From Chloroflexia bacterium (GTDB taxonomy: Bacteria > Chloroflexota > Chloroflexia > Thermomicrobiales > JALYUS01), in the NCBI GenBank assembly GCA_025928215.1, contig JAICJW010000096.1, positions 1 through 12,209 of the forward strand: a DNA stretch of 12,209 bases. The letters run 5' to 3'. The position numbers were made by a program, and so were the translations under genes. The notes below the pieces were generated by a model that searched no databases, was not told the origin of the DNA, and worked only from the letters and a program-made list of their open reading frames with translations. Positions 1-6,951 of the stretch are shown here, piece after piece. Positions within the stretch are counted from its first letter, which is position 1. Every line of letters starts with the position of its first letter.

Positions 1-586
1 GGACACGGACATGGTTGAAACCGATGCGCCGGAGGGTCGCGCGCATTTCGGCGGGCGAGTAGATATGCGTGTGTGTCGGATCGGCGTCACCGCTCCAGAT
101 GCGCTGCGTGGCAGCGAACGCGGGGCGGCGCGCGTCCCAGCGGTTCGGCGTGGTCAGGGCGACGCAGCCACCCGGCCGCAGCACGCGGAGGCAGGCGGCG
201 AGCGTCATCGCGCCGTCCCGAACATGCTCGATTGCCTCGCGGAGAATAATCAAATCGAAGGCATCCGCCGCGAACGGCAGCGGCACGTCGAGGTCTGCTT
301 GCACCAGTTGGGCGTGTGGGAGCATTCGCCGCGCCGCCCGGAGCGCCGCCCCGGCAATGTCAAGGCCAATCACGCGATCCGAACGCGCATCGAAAAAGCG
401 CAGCCCCGGCGCGGCCCCACACGCCGCATCGAGGATGCACGCGTTGGCGCGTAGCCGCACCCCCCCCATCGCAAGGAGCCGTGTGTACTCCCACTGGACC
501 TTCTCAGCGGATTTTGCCTGCTGCACGCGAAAATAGTCATCGTCATACGCCGCATGCTCCACTATTTGCGCCCGTTGTTCGGTCAT
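1..586 (-). CDS. Class I SAM-dependent methyltransferase (Methyltransf_11-like), C-terminus cut by window edge
   Basis: The first 195 residues are visible; the 3' end lies beyond position 1. The Rossmann methyltransferase core is readable: motif I ILDAACGAAPGL (about residues 51-62) binds S-adenosylmethionine, an acidic residue follows in VIGLDIAGAAL (D76), then QADLDVPLPFAADAFDLI (97-113), REAIEHV (116-122) and the post-motif LRPGGCVALTTPNRW (136-150). The stretch DPTHTHIYSPAEM (169-181) followed by a GF pair resembles the region after the core in methyltransferases that act on sugars, lipids or small molecules, but the substrate cannot be told. The ATG at 586 overlaps the stop of the upstream GT-C-like gene in an ATGA 4-bp overlap, which decides the start; a weak GGTGG lies just upstream. 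Its place at the end of a glycosyltransferase operon suggests methylation of a glycan or its lipid carrier (inference). A run of eight G occurs inside the gene at 460-467; the frame is intact here. Confidence 0.88.
   Translation of the reverse strand, partial: MTEQRAQIVEHAAYDDDYFRVQQAKSAEKVQWEYTRLLAMGGVRLRANACILDAACGAAPGLRFFDARSDRVIGLDIAGAALRAARRMLPHAQLVQADLDVPLPFAADAFDLIILREAIEHVRDGAMTLAACLRVLRPGGCVALTTPNRWDARRPAFAATQRIWSGDADPTHTHIYSPAEMRATLRRIGFNHVRV
460..467 (-). repeat. Homopolymer run of eight G (coding strand)
   Basis: Eight consecutive C on the plus strand read as G8 in the methyltransferase gene, encoding the G-G part of AMGGVRL near residues 39-45. Runs of this length in a coding region can slip during replication and are also common sites of sequencing error. 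In this copy the reading frame is open on both sides and the methyltransferase motifs follow in frame, so the gene is in the 'on' state. Nothing else shows that the run is functional. Confidence 0.5.
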
Positions 587-2064
587 TTTGCGCCACCGTG
601 ATAGAACGATCCCGGATCACGCACCATTCGCCAGAGATCGCCGAGCAGATGTTGCGGTACGACGGTGAACTGGTTGGTGAGCACGAGCGGCCAGTCGAGA
701 TGCTGACGATTCATGTCCAGTTCCACGAATTGCAGGATAAGGCCGCCATTCCAGAGGATGGCAATCACAACGATAATCGGTACCCAGAACCGAACTGTGG
801 TCCGATCTCCCTGCGTTCGCTCGCCGAACCGGCGGAACAGTTCCGAGAGGCCGACGGCGAAGATCGGGCTACAGACGATGAATCGGCGAGCGCCGAATGC
901 GCCCGCTGTCGTCCATGTTTGAAATGCGCCATTGAGGTACCACGTCATCAGGAACCCGGTCGCCAGCGCGATGCCGAGGCGCGGTTCCCGCCGGATCAGT
1001 AACCCGAGACCGACAACCGCGAGGAGCAGCATCGGCGTCCAGAAGAACAACCCGTGCCCCGGATCGAAGAGTACCCGGAGCGCGTTCGGCGCGTTCCATT
1101 GTAGCTTATCCGAGACTTCGGACGATGGCCGGAAGGCTCCATTCAGCGTGTGATAGACGAGCAACTGGGGCGTAAATGCCAGCAACGCGCAGCACCCCAT
1201 GACGAGGCCACCCGCCAGCGTGCGGCATACATCGCGTGCCCAGTGTTGGTCGGGGTGACGCACGCCGGGGCCGAGCCGGAGCAGTTCATCCACGACCGGC
1301 ACGAGGAGAAAGACCGCGTCCTGCTCACGCACCATCGCGACGAGGCCGCCGAGCGCGCCGAGCACGGCCCACATGAGCCATGAACGCCGCTCGCGCGAGC
1401 GGAACCAGATGGTGAGAAACAGCGCGGCAGCGAACCACGATGTCGCGTGCGCATAGGTCGGGGCGAGGTGGCTGTAGAAAAGCGCCGGTGTCCCTAACCA
1501 GATGACGAGCGACGCCCAAAGCGCCGCGCGCCGGTCGGTGATCGCATCGGCGAGGGCAAAGGTGAGCAACAGCGCGATACCGGCATAGAGCGCGGAGCCG
1601 AGCGAGACCGCCCGGATATAGGGCTGGCTGTACCCGTCCGCCGCCGTGGTCGCCCCCGCCGCATGGAGTAGCCGCGCCATGCCGTCGCCCGTGAGGAAGA
1701 ACGGCGCCCAGAGGATCGCGGAACCAATGGGGCCGTTATTGATCGCATGCCCCACCGGGTTTCGCTTGTCAATAAACCCCTCCTTAAACTGCGTCAGCCC
1801 CGTCGGGTTCCGGTCGTAGAACCCCTGATAGTCATTGATAAAGTCAAGGTTGTGATCGAAATAGAGTGACCGATCGTAGACGTAATATTCGATGGCGTCG
1901 GACGCGGTCATCCGGTGTGCCACGAAGGGCAATGAGCAGAGAAAGAGGATCGCCAGCACCGCACCCCCCCGGTCAAGGAAGCGAAAGCGGGCGCGCAAAG
2001 GCGCTCCTTCTGGTGGTGGCGGCATGGCCGGGCGGGCGGGCGCCTCGACCGTCGCGTCATGCAT
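583..2064 (-). CDS. Multi-pass membrane protein, GT-C glycosyltransferase-like
   Basis: A 493-residue integral membrane protein. After a proline-rich cytoplasmic tail (1-30) comes membrane segment 1 (about 34-50), then a first extracytoplasmic loop with TASDAIEYYVYDRSLYFDHN (53-72). An acidic residue in this loop (here D56 and E59) is typical of GT-C transferases, which use polyprenyl-phosphate sugars outside the membrane. Roughly ten further hydrophobic segments follow (for example 111-125, 155-174, 182-198, 207-221, 229-246, 283-304, 338-357, 363-377, 396-410, 427-446). The C-terminus VPQHLLGDLWRMVRDPGSF is hydrophilic. The start ATG at 2064 overlaps the end of the upstream GT4 gene by 8 bp (ATGCATGA); the second ATG at 2060, which touches the stop, is in another frame and leads to no protein-like product. 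It probably adds a sugar to, or transfers, the glycan made by neighbouring enzymes. An uncharacterised membrane protein or a polymerase-like role is also possible. Confidence 0.8.
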   Translation of the reverse strand: MHDATVEAPARPAMPPPPEGAPLRARFRFLDRGGAVLAILFLCSLPFVAHRMTASDAIEYYVYDRSLYFDHNLDFINDYQGFYDRNPTGLTQFKEGFIDKRNPVGHAINNGPIGSAILWAPFFLTGDGMARLLHAAGATTAADGYSQPYIRAVSLGSALYAGIALLLTFALADAITDRRAALWASLVIWLGTPALFYSHLAPTYAHATSWFAAALFLTIWFRSRERRSWLMWAVLGALGGLVAMVREQDAVFLLVPVVDELLRLGPGVRHPDQHWARDVCRTLAGGLVMGCCALLAFTPQLLVYHTLNGAFRPSSEVSDKLQWNAPNALRVLFDPGHGLFFWTPMLLLAVVGLGLLIRREPRLGIALATGFLMTWYLNGAFQTWTTAGAFGARRFIVCSPIFAVGLSELFRRFGERTQGDRTTVRFWVPIIVVIAILWNGGLILQFVELDMNRQHLDWPLVLTNQFTVVPQHLLGDLWRMVRDPGSFYHGGAK

Positions 2065-3343
2065 CGGTATGCTCGCGGATCTGTTGGCAAAATGCGATAA
2101 TCGCCGCCGCTCGATTGCGATAGGTGTAGGGTATCACCGCCTGCCGCGCTCGCGCTGCCATGGTGTCGGCTTGCTCGGGGCGAGTTGCCAGCCAGATGAT
2201 GCCCTCCGCCATGGCCGACGGATCACCCGGCGTCACGTAGTGCGCCGCATCCGTGGGCAGGATTTCCCGTAGTGCGGGCAGATCGGGTGCGACGATCGCG
2301 CGCGCCATCGCGGCGTATTCGAATAATTTGAGCGGCGAGGCGCTCGCTTTTGTCACCGTGTCCGGAATGACGAGGATATCCGCCGCGGCGAGAAAAGTCG
2401 GAACCTCGCTGGCTGGCTGCGGCGGCACGATCCGCACGCGACCGGTGAGGCCCCGGCGCTCAACGTGGTCGGCGACCGTGGCCCGCTCCCCATCCCGGCC
2501 ACCGACGAGCACGAGTAGTGCGGAAGGCAACGCCTCGGCGGCCAGCGCGAATGCATCCACGAGCAGATCAACCCCGTGGTACGCGAAGGTCAGGCCAGTA
2601 TAGGCAATCACGCACGCGCCCGGTGGTATCGCGAGCGCGATACGTGCCTCCGTACGGTCGCATGGGTGATAGACGCGGTCATCGTACGCATCCGGGATGA
2701 CGTGGATCGGTCGGCGCGCCGTTGGGTCCATTAGCGCGTCAAGTTCGGGAACGAATGCTTCCGTCAGCGAAACGAGGCCGCTGGCATGGTGTGCCGTGAG
2801 GGTATCTATCCGCCGCGCAAGCCAGCGCGCGACCGGCCCCGAGTTCGCGGACGGATTTGTCGCCTCGCGGTCATGCATCTCAAAGACAACCGCGATCCGC
2901 AGGAGTCTCGGTAAGAGCAGTGAGAGCCAGAGCGCGCAGAGAATATCCCGGACATAGATTACGTCGGGCCGTGGTCGCGTCGCGATGATATGCAGGAGAA
3001 TCCGAAATGAAAACCATGTCCGTTCAAGATATGACCAGACGACGGAGCGGATGAGGTGCCGACCGGCATTGAATGGCAGCCGGAGCACATGCGTCGCGCC
3101 GAGGTCTGAAAAGGCGCTTGGACGGCGGGCGAAGCGGGGAATAATCACCTCGAAGTCCGGGGCGGCAGCGCGCAGCGCGGCGACCGTCGCATAGGTTTGG
3201 ACGGCATTCGCGGAGCGGAGCGTCAGACTCGACGGATAGGCGACGTAGGTGATGCGTGGCAGTGGCTCCGCGTCGCGTGTCGTGGCGGTGGCGCTCTCCG
3301 TGCCTGTCTCCGTTGTGCCAACCACCCGCTGCGCCTCCGTCAT
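2057..3343 (-). CDS. GT4-type glycosyltransferase with atypical donor-site residues
   Basis: 428 residues, GT-B fold, cytoplasmic enzyme expected to move a sugar from a nucleotide donor to a lipid-linked acceptor. A polar, probably disordered tail of about 28 residues precedes the N-terminal Rossmann domain, which opens with RITYVAYPSSLTLRSANAVQ (30-49). The C-terminal donor-binding domain begins near 243: VIAYTGLTFAYHGVDLLVDA (245-264), VLVGGRDGE (278-286), VPTFLAAADILVIP (314-327), SPLKLFEYAAMARAIVAPD (336-354). Compared with standard GT4 enzymes the usual Lys before Gly-Val-Asp is His256, and the EX7E motif keeps only its second Glu (E342; Ser334 replaces the first). SPLKLFEY variants are known in this superfamily, so activity is plausible. 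Longer in-frame starts exist up to 3493, but these add non-protein-like sequence inside the upstream gene; ATG 3343 forms an ATGA overlap with that gene's stop and is chosen. Acceptor and sugar unknown. Confidence 0.88.
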   Translation of the reverse strand: MTEAQRVVGTTETGTESATATTRDAEPLPRITYVAYPSSLTLRSANAVQTYATVAALRAAAPDFEVIIPRFARRPSAFSDLGATHVLRLPFNAGRHLIRSVVWSYLERTWFSFRILLHIIATRPRPDVIYVRDILCALWLSLLLPRLLRIAVVFEMHDREATNPSANSGPVARWLARRIDTLTAHHASGLVSLTEAFVPELDALMDPTARRPIHVIPDAYDDRVYHPCDRTEARIALAIPPGACVIAYTGLTFAYHGVDLLVDAFALAAEALPSALLVLVGGRDGERATVADHVERRGLTGRVRIVPPQPASEVPTFLAAADILVIPDTVTKASASPLKLFEYAAMARAIVAPDLPALREILPTDAAHYVTPGDPSAMAEGIIWLATRPEQADTMAARARQAVIPYTYRNRAAAIIAFCQQIREHTDA

Positions 3344-4635
3344 CCCCGTTCGCCGGGAGCAGAGTATAGCACAGACCGTCGGGTGATCCCCGCCGCGAGG
3401 AGGCGCTGATAGAGGCCGAGGACGCCATCGGCGGTGCGGTCGAGCGAGAACGATTCGGCCATCCGGCTGGCATTGCGTGACGCATCCGCCCACGCCGCGC
3501 GGTCATCGAGCAACCGGAGAATCGCTGCTGCGAGCGCCGGTGGATCACGCGGCGGTACGACCGTGCCCGCGCCGAACTGCTGCACATAGGCCGCAAGTCC
3601 GGCCTGGGTGCTGACGATTGACGGCGTCCCGACCGCCGCCGCCTCAATGCCGGTCTTGTTGAGGCCATCGAGAAGCGACGGAATGAGCGCGAGATCGGCG
3701 GACGCGAAGTAGCGCGGCACATCCTCAAAGGGTATCTGATCCATGATCCGTAGATGGTCCTGCTGACCGAGCGACGACGCGAGCGCTTGCAAGGACGCGA
3801 CATACGCCTGTGCGGACGCGTCACGCGCGGGGCCGGCGAGGAGAATGCTGGTTGCCGGGTGCGTGGCGCGGATCGTTGGCAAGGCACGGATGACATCGTC
3901 ATAGCCTTTGATCGCCACCATGCGTCCGATGCCAACGAGTAGCGGGCCGTGGGAGATCCTGCCCTCATGCTCAAGTTCAGCGCGACATCGCGCCCGGTAC
4001 GCGGCGATTACGTCCGCGGTGAGCGGCTCGTGCGGCGTTTGCGGCGGCTGAATGGCGATGCGTTCATGCGGGCAGCCATACGACGCGACGACCGTGGCGG
4101 AGCGGGGAGAATTCGCCTGTACGAGGCGCGCCCACCGGAGGGTGCGCCGGATTGCACTCCGCGTCGCGAAACGACGCCCATAGCCGTACCCCGTCTCGTC
4201 GTCGGTGAGAATATCTCCACCGGTGATGGTCACAAGCGCGGGGGGTGTCCGGCAGTTGTGGAGGGCGTGCCGGAATGCCGTCGCGTATGGATACGCCATA
4301 CCAATATGGAGGATGTCGTAGTTCGCCAGGCGTTCAGGCGTCAGGAAGGCCCGCAGCGCGCGCACCAGGCCACCAAACGGCGCGAACGCCCACGCACGCG
4401 CGTACCATTGCCGGGTGAGCCGCTCGCATCGCCCGTGTGACATAGGGATGGACCAAACCGTCGTGCCGTACGGGTCGGTGTGCGATGCAACGTGATCGGG
4501 CTGTGGTGGTCCGCCGACCGTCGCAATCTCGACCGCCACGCCGCGCGCGCGGAGCGCCGCCACAAGTTCGCCGTGCGTATGGCTGACCATTGAATCCTGG
4601 CGATATGCGCCAGTGAAATAGAGCACGCGCATCAT
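3340..4635 (-). CDS. GT4-type glycosyltransferase (D-X7-E variant)
   Basis: 431 residues with the two Rossmann-like domains of GT-B glycosyltransferases. The N-terminal acceptor domain starts MMRVLYFTGAYRQDSMVSHT and contains YDILHIGMAYPYATAF (106-121) and LVTITGGDIL (134-143). The C-terminal donor domain carries LLVGIGRMVAIKGYDDVIRA (232-251), where R238 and K243 are the expected phosphate-binding pair, then SILLAGPA (263-270), VPRYFASADLALIPS (306-320) and the catalytic-site loop LLDGLNKTGIEAAAVGTPSI (321-340). Here the EX7E motif reads D323-X7-E331, a conservative change of the first acidic residue. It starts with ATGATG at 4635, overlapping the upstream stop by 4 bp, and ends in another ATGA overlap with the next gene, so it is translated as part of the operon. 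The donor sugar and the linkage cannot be predicted. The C-terminal 15 residues are basic and polar. Confidence 0.9.
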   Translation of the reverse strand: MMRVLYFTGAYRQDSMVSHTHGELVAALRARGVAVEIATVGGPPQPDHVASHTDPYGTTVWSIPMSHGRCERLTRQWYARAWAFAPFGGLVRALRAFLTPERLANYDILHIGMAYPYATAFRHALHNCRTPPALVTITGGDILTDDETGYGYGRRFATRSAIRRTLRWARLVQANSPRSATVVASYGCPHERIAIQPPQTPHEPLTADVIAAYRARCRAELEHEGRISHGPLLVGIGRMVAIKGYDDVIRALPTIRATHPATSILLAGPARDASAQAYVASLQALASSLGQQDHLRIMDQIPFEDVPRYFASADLALIPSLLDGLNKTGIEAAAVGTPSIVSTQAGLAAYVQQFGAGTVVPPRDPPALAAAILRLLDDRAAWADASRNASRMAESFSLDRTADGVLGLYQRLLAAGITRRSVLYSAPGERG

Positions 4636-5825
4636 CGGCGTGCCGCAATCAGTGAGGCATAGAGCGCCTCGAACTGCCGAGCCACGACACGCGCTTCGTA
4701 CCGTTCCGTCGCATCGTGTGCCGCCTCCCGCGCGAGCCGCGTCCGCAGGGCGGCATCGCCGAGCAACCGGATCAATGCCGCCGCGAGCGCCGATGGATCA
4801 TCCGGTTCGACGGCGATACCCGTCTCGCCATCGCGGACGATTTCGTTGCATGCGGGTACATTCGTCGTGACTACGGGCGTTCCAACCAACATCGCCTCAA
4901 CGAGCGGGATACCGAATCCCTCATAGCGTGCCGGTAGCGTCAGGACCCACGATGAACGGAGAAGTCGGATTTTCTCGGATTCGGAGACCCGCCCCGGCGT
5001 TTCGATGACCGCCGCGATGCCCAGTTCGCGCACAAGCGCGTCGAAGTCAGCGCGGTCGCGCCCGGAGTGTCCGGCGAAAATAAACCGCGCGTTGGGGATT
5101 GCCCCGACGACCTCGGGAATCGCGCGCGCGAGTACGTCCCAGCCCTTACGGTATTTGGTCTGCCCGAGAAAGAGCACCGTCGGCGATGCAGTGCGCGCGA
5201 TCGGTTCGTCGCTCGCGAGGAGCGTCGCGTCTATCCCGACCGGAATGAAGTGGATGCGCGCTTCCGGCACGCCAAGCTCCGCGACCACCCGTTTTTCATG
5301 CAAGGACATTGCGTGCACGGCATCGGCGGCGAACAACGGCCGGTGCAGGAGCCAGACGCCCGTACCGCGTTTGCTGCCCGTTGCCCGCATTGTTCGCACG
5401 AGCGACGATTGGATCCGATCGCCGTGCAACGGTGTGGCGAGCGGTCGGTCCGTGTCGTCCACGAGCACAGGATCGTGCAGGATGCCATAGGGAGAGAAGA
5501 CGACCGGGACGCGGCGAGCGTGATACGCCGGGAGCGCCAGCGCGGAGAGGCGGTTGCTGAGGTGGTGGAGATGGGCGACGTCCGGCTTCTCCCGCGCGAT
5601 CCACCCGAGGACGCCGGGCGTGAAAAAGCCCTTACGCCGGATGCGGTGGACGACCGTCTCGTCTATGGTCTCATGATGCGTGTCTATCATCGTGGATGAT
5701 TTTGCGAAGTAGGTCAGCGCGCGCACCACGTGGCCGTCGGCGACGAATTGGCGCGCGAGCGTCGCTTCGGGAAAGGACGGGAAGCCTCGTACGATCCCGA
5801 ACGTTGTCACGAAATCAATCTTCAC
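4632..5825 (-). CDS. GT4-type glycosyltransferase, GTG start
   Basis: 397 residues, canonical GT4 retaining glycosyltransferase. The N-terminus MKIDFVTTFGIVRGFPSFPE with EATLARQF resembles enzymes in this family that begin with a short beta strand and a flexible loop; DVAHLHHLSNRLSALALP (82-99) and VVFSPYGILHDP (108-119) belong to the acceptor domain. The donor domain has TVLFLGQTKYRKGWDVLARA (216-235), with K227 in the usual phosphate-binding place, ARFIFAGHSGRD (246-257), and an intact EX7E motif in YEGFGIPLVEAMLVGTPVVT (301-320; E302 and E310). The open frame extends to 6425, but the extra 200 residues are a shadow of the upstream gene. The GTG at 5825 gives the expected N-terminus, is preceded by GGGAGG with a 6-nt spacer, and overlaps the upstream gene by 11 bp, so it is the true start. 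This gene has the best ribosome binding site of the four transferases, so it may be made at a higher level. Confidence 0.92.
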   Translation of the reverse strand: MKIDFVTTFGIVRGFPSFPEATLARQFVADGHVVRALTYFAKSSTMIDTHHETIDETVVHRIRRKGFFTPGVLGWIAREKPDVAHLHHLSNRLSALALPAYHARRVPVVFSPYGILHDPVLVDDTDRPLATPLHGDRIQSSLVRTMRATGSKRGTGVWLLHRPLFAADAVHAMSLHEKRVVAELGVPEARIHFIPVGIDATLLASDEPIARTASPTVLFLGQTKYRKGWDVLARAIPEVVGAIPNARFIFAGHSGRDRADFDALVRELGIAAVIETPGRVSESEKIRLLRSSWVLTLPARYEGFGIPLVEAMLVGTPVVTTNVPACNEIVRDGETGIAVEPDDPSALAAALIRLLGDAALRTRLAREAAHDATERYEARVVARQFEALYASLIAARR

Positions 5826-6951
5826 CGAGCGCCTCCCGGTAGAGCCGCAGCACATGATCGGTGACGACGGGCCACGCGAACCGTGCGACGGTATACGCGC
5901 GGCCTCTCTCGCCCATCGCCCGCCGTCGTGTGGGATCGTGCAGGAGTATCCGCAGTGCGGCGGCGAGAGCATGCGGATCGCGCGGCGGGACGAGCAAACC
6001 GGATTCGTCATCGCGCACAACCTCCGGGAAGCCGCCAAAGCGGGTCGCGATGACCGGGCGCGCGCAGGCCAATGCCTCGGCCAGCGCCATACCGAACGTT
6101 TCGTTCGCGAAACTCGTCCCGATGACGATGTCGGCGGAGGCATAGATATCCGGCAACCGCGCATGATCGCACGCGCCGAGGAGATGGACACGACCGGCGA
6201 TGCCGAGTGAGTGCGTCGCGTCGCGGAGACGCGACATTTCCGGGCCATCTCCGACGATGACGAGATGCGCGGGGCAGTCCAGCAAGGCAAGGGCGCGGAG
6301 TGCGTCAACCGTCCCCTTCCATCGTTCCAGACGGCCAACCCAGAGAATGACTGGCGCGCCCCCACCGGTGAGGCGTTGCCGCCACCCCCGGTCGGGCGGG
6401 CGCGGCGAGAATTGCTCGGTGTCAATACCGTTGTAGATCACCTCGACTTCTCGTCCATATCGCGCGCGCACTTCGGCGGCATTGTAGGCGCTGCATGCGG
6501 TAAATGTCTGTACGGCACTGGTGAACCGGCGGTCACCGGGAAAGAAATCACGACCATGTGAACTGTAGATGATCCGCGCGCCCGTTCGCCGCCTGATCCA
6601 TGTGGCGAGCGGAAAGTCGAACGGCTTGTGGATGTGAACGATATCGAACGCGCCCCGCTCGATCACCGCGCCCGCGCACAGCGCGAATGAGAGTCGCTCC
6701 AGCAGTTTCGTCGGACCGTATTGCCGTCCGAGCACGGGAACGCGCCGGATTCGTACCCGGTCGAGGTACGGAACGGTTTCAACCCGGACGCCGGACGTTG
6801 CCTCACGCGTCGGTGGCGATTTTGACGCCCCACCGACGACCGTGACCGATACGTCACGTCGCGCGAGATGGCCGGCGAGTTCCCAGACGAAGGTTTCGAC
6901 GCCGCCAATCTTCGTCGTCGTCGTGAGGTTGACGAGGGCGATGCGCGTCAC
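5815..6951 (-). CDS. GT4-type glycosyltransferase, GTG start
   Basis: 378 residues, compact GT-B glycosyltransferase with all standard motifs. The N-terminal domain has ALVNLTTTTKIGGVETFVWE (5-24), the glycine-rich loop GGVETF that positions the acceptor and donor in this family, FDIVHIHKPFDFPLATW (102-118) and IIYSSHGRDFF (127-137). VIYNGIDTEQFSP (171-183) is the classic linker into the donor domain, followed by LWVGRLERWKGTVDALRALA (203-222; R207 and K212 bind phosphate), LVIVGDGPEMSRLRD (230-244), LPDIYASADIVIGTS (266-280) and EX7E in ETFGMALAE (E284, E292). The open frame runs to 7197, but the N-terminal motif fixes the start at GTG 6951, which forms a GTGA 4-bp overlap with the flippase stop. 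The leading Shine-Dalgarno is weak, so translation probably depends on coupling. By similarity of motifs it is close to the PimA/capsular GT4 style of enzymes; substrate unknown. Confidence 0.92.
   Translation of the reverse strand: MTRIALVNLTTTTKIGGVETFVWELAGHLARRDVSVTVVGGASKSPPTREATSGVRVETVPYLDRVRIRRVPVLGRQYGPTKLLERLSFALCAGAVIERGAFDIVHIHKPFDFPLATWIRRRTGARIIYSSHGRDFFPGDRRFTSAVQTFTACSAYNAAEVRARYGREVEVIYNGIDTEQFSPRPPDRGWRQRLTGGGAPVILWVGRLERWKGTVDALRALALLDCPAHLVIVGDGPEMSRLRDATHSLGIAGRVHLLGACDHARLPDIYASADIVIGTSFANETFGMALAEALACARPVIATRFGGFPEVVRDDESGLLVPPRDPHALAAALRILLHDPTRRRAMGERGRAYTVARFAWPVVTDHVLRLYREALGED
5832..5837 (-). promoter_or_regulatory. Ribosome binding site for the GTG-start glycosyltransferase
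   Basis: GGGAGG followed by CGCTCG and then GTG at 5825. It lies inside the last codons of the upstream glycosyltransferase gene. Its strength and 6-nt spacing decide the GTG start over the much longer open frame, and suggest that this gene can be initiated independently as well as by coupling. Confidence 0.7.

Noticed and set aside
316..1002. Plus-strand open frame of 228 codons across the methyltransferase/GT-C-like junction
   Set aside because: It crosses two real genes antisense, has low-complexity composition and no motif.
1908..2090. Small minus-strand frame including ATG 2060, which touches the upstream stop
   Set aside because: Although ATG 2060 forms a perfect ATGA overlap, its frame closes after about 50 residues of Arg/Pro-rich sequence. 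ATG 2064 leads into the 493-residue membrane protein and is the real start.
3024..3974. Minus-strand open frame of 316 codons spanning the junction of two glycosyltransferases
   Set aside because: It lies out of frame with both GT4 genes, is Arg/Ser/Pro-rich and has no motif.
5826..6425. 200-residue N-terminal extension of the GTG-start glycosyltransferase
   Set aside because: This stretch is fully covered in another frame by the upstream glycosyltransferase with its EX7E motif; the extension is Arg/Ser-rich and not protein-like, and the GGGAGG site marks GTG 5825.
2057..6951. Recent tandem duplication of the four glycosyltransferase genes
   Set aside because: They share the GT-B fold, but their N-termini, catalytic loops and lengths (378 to 431 residues) differ strongly and no DNA-level repeats are visible, so any common origin is ancient.
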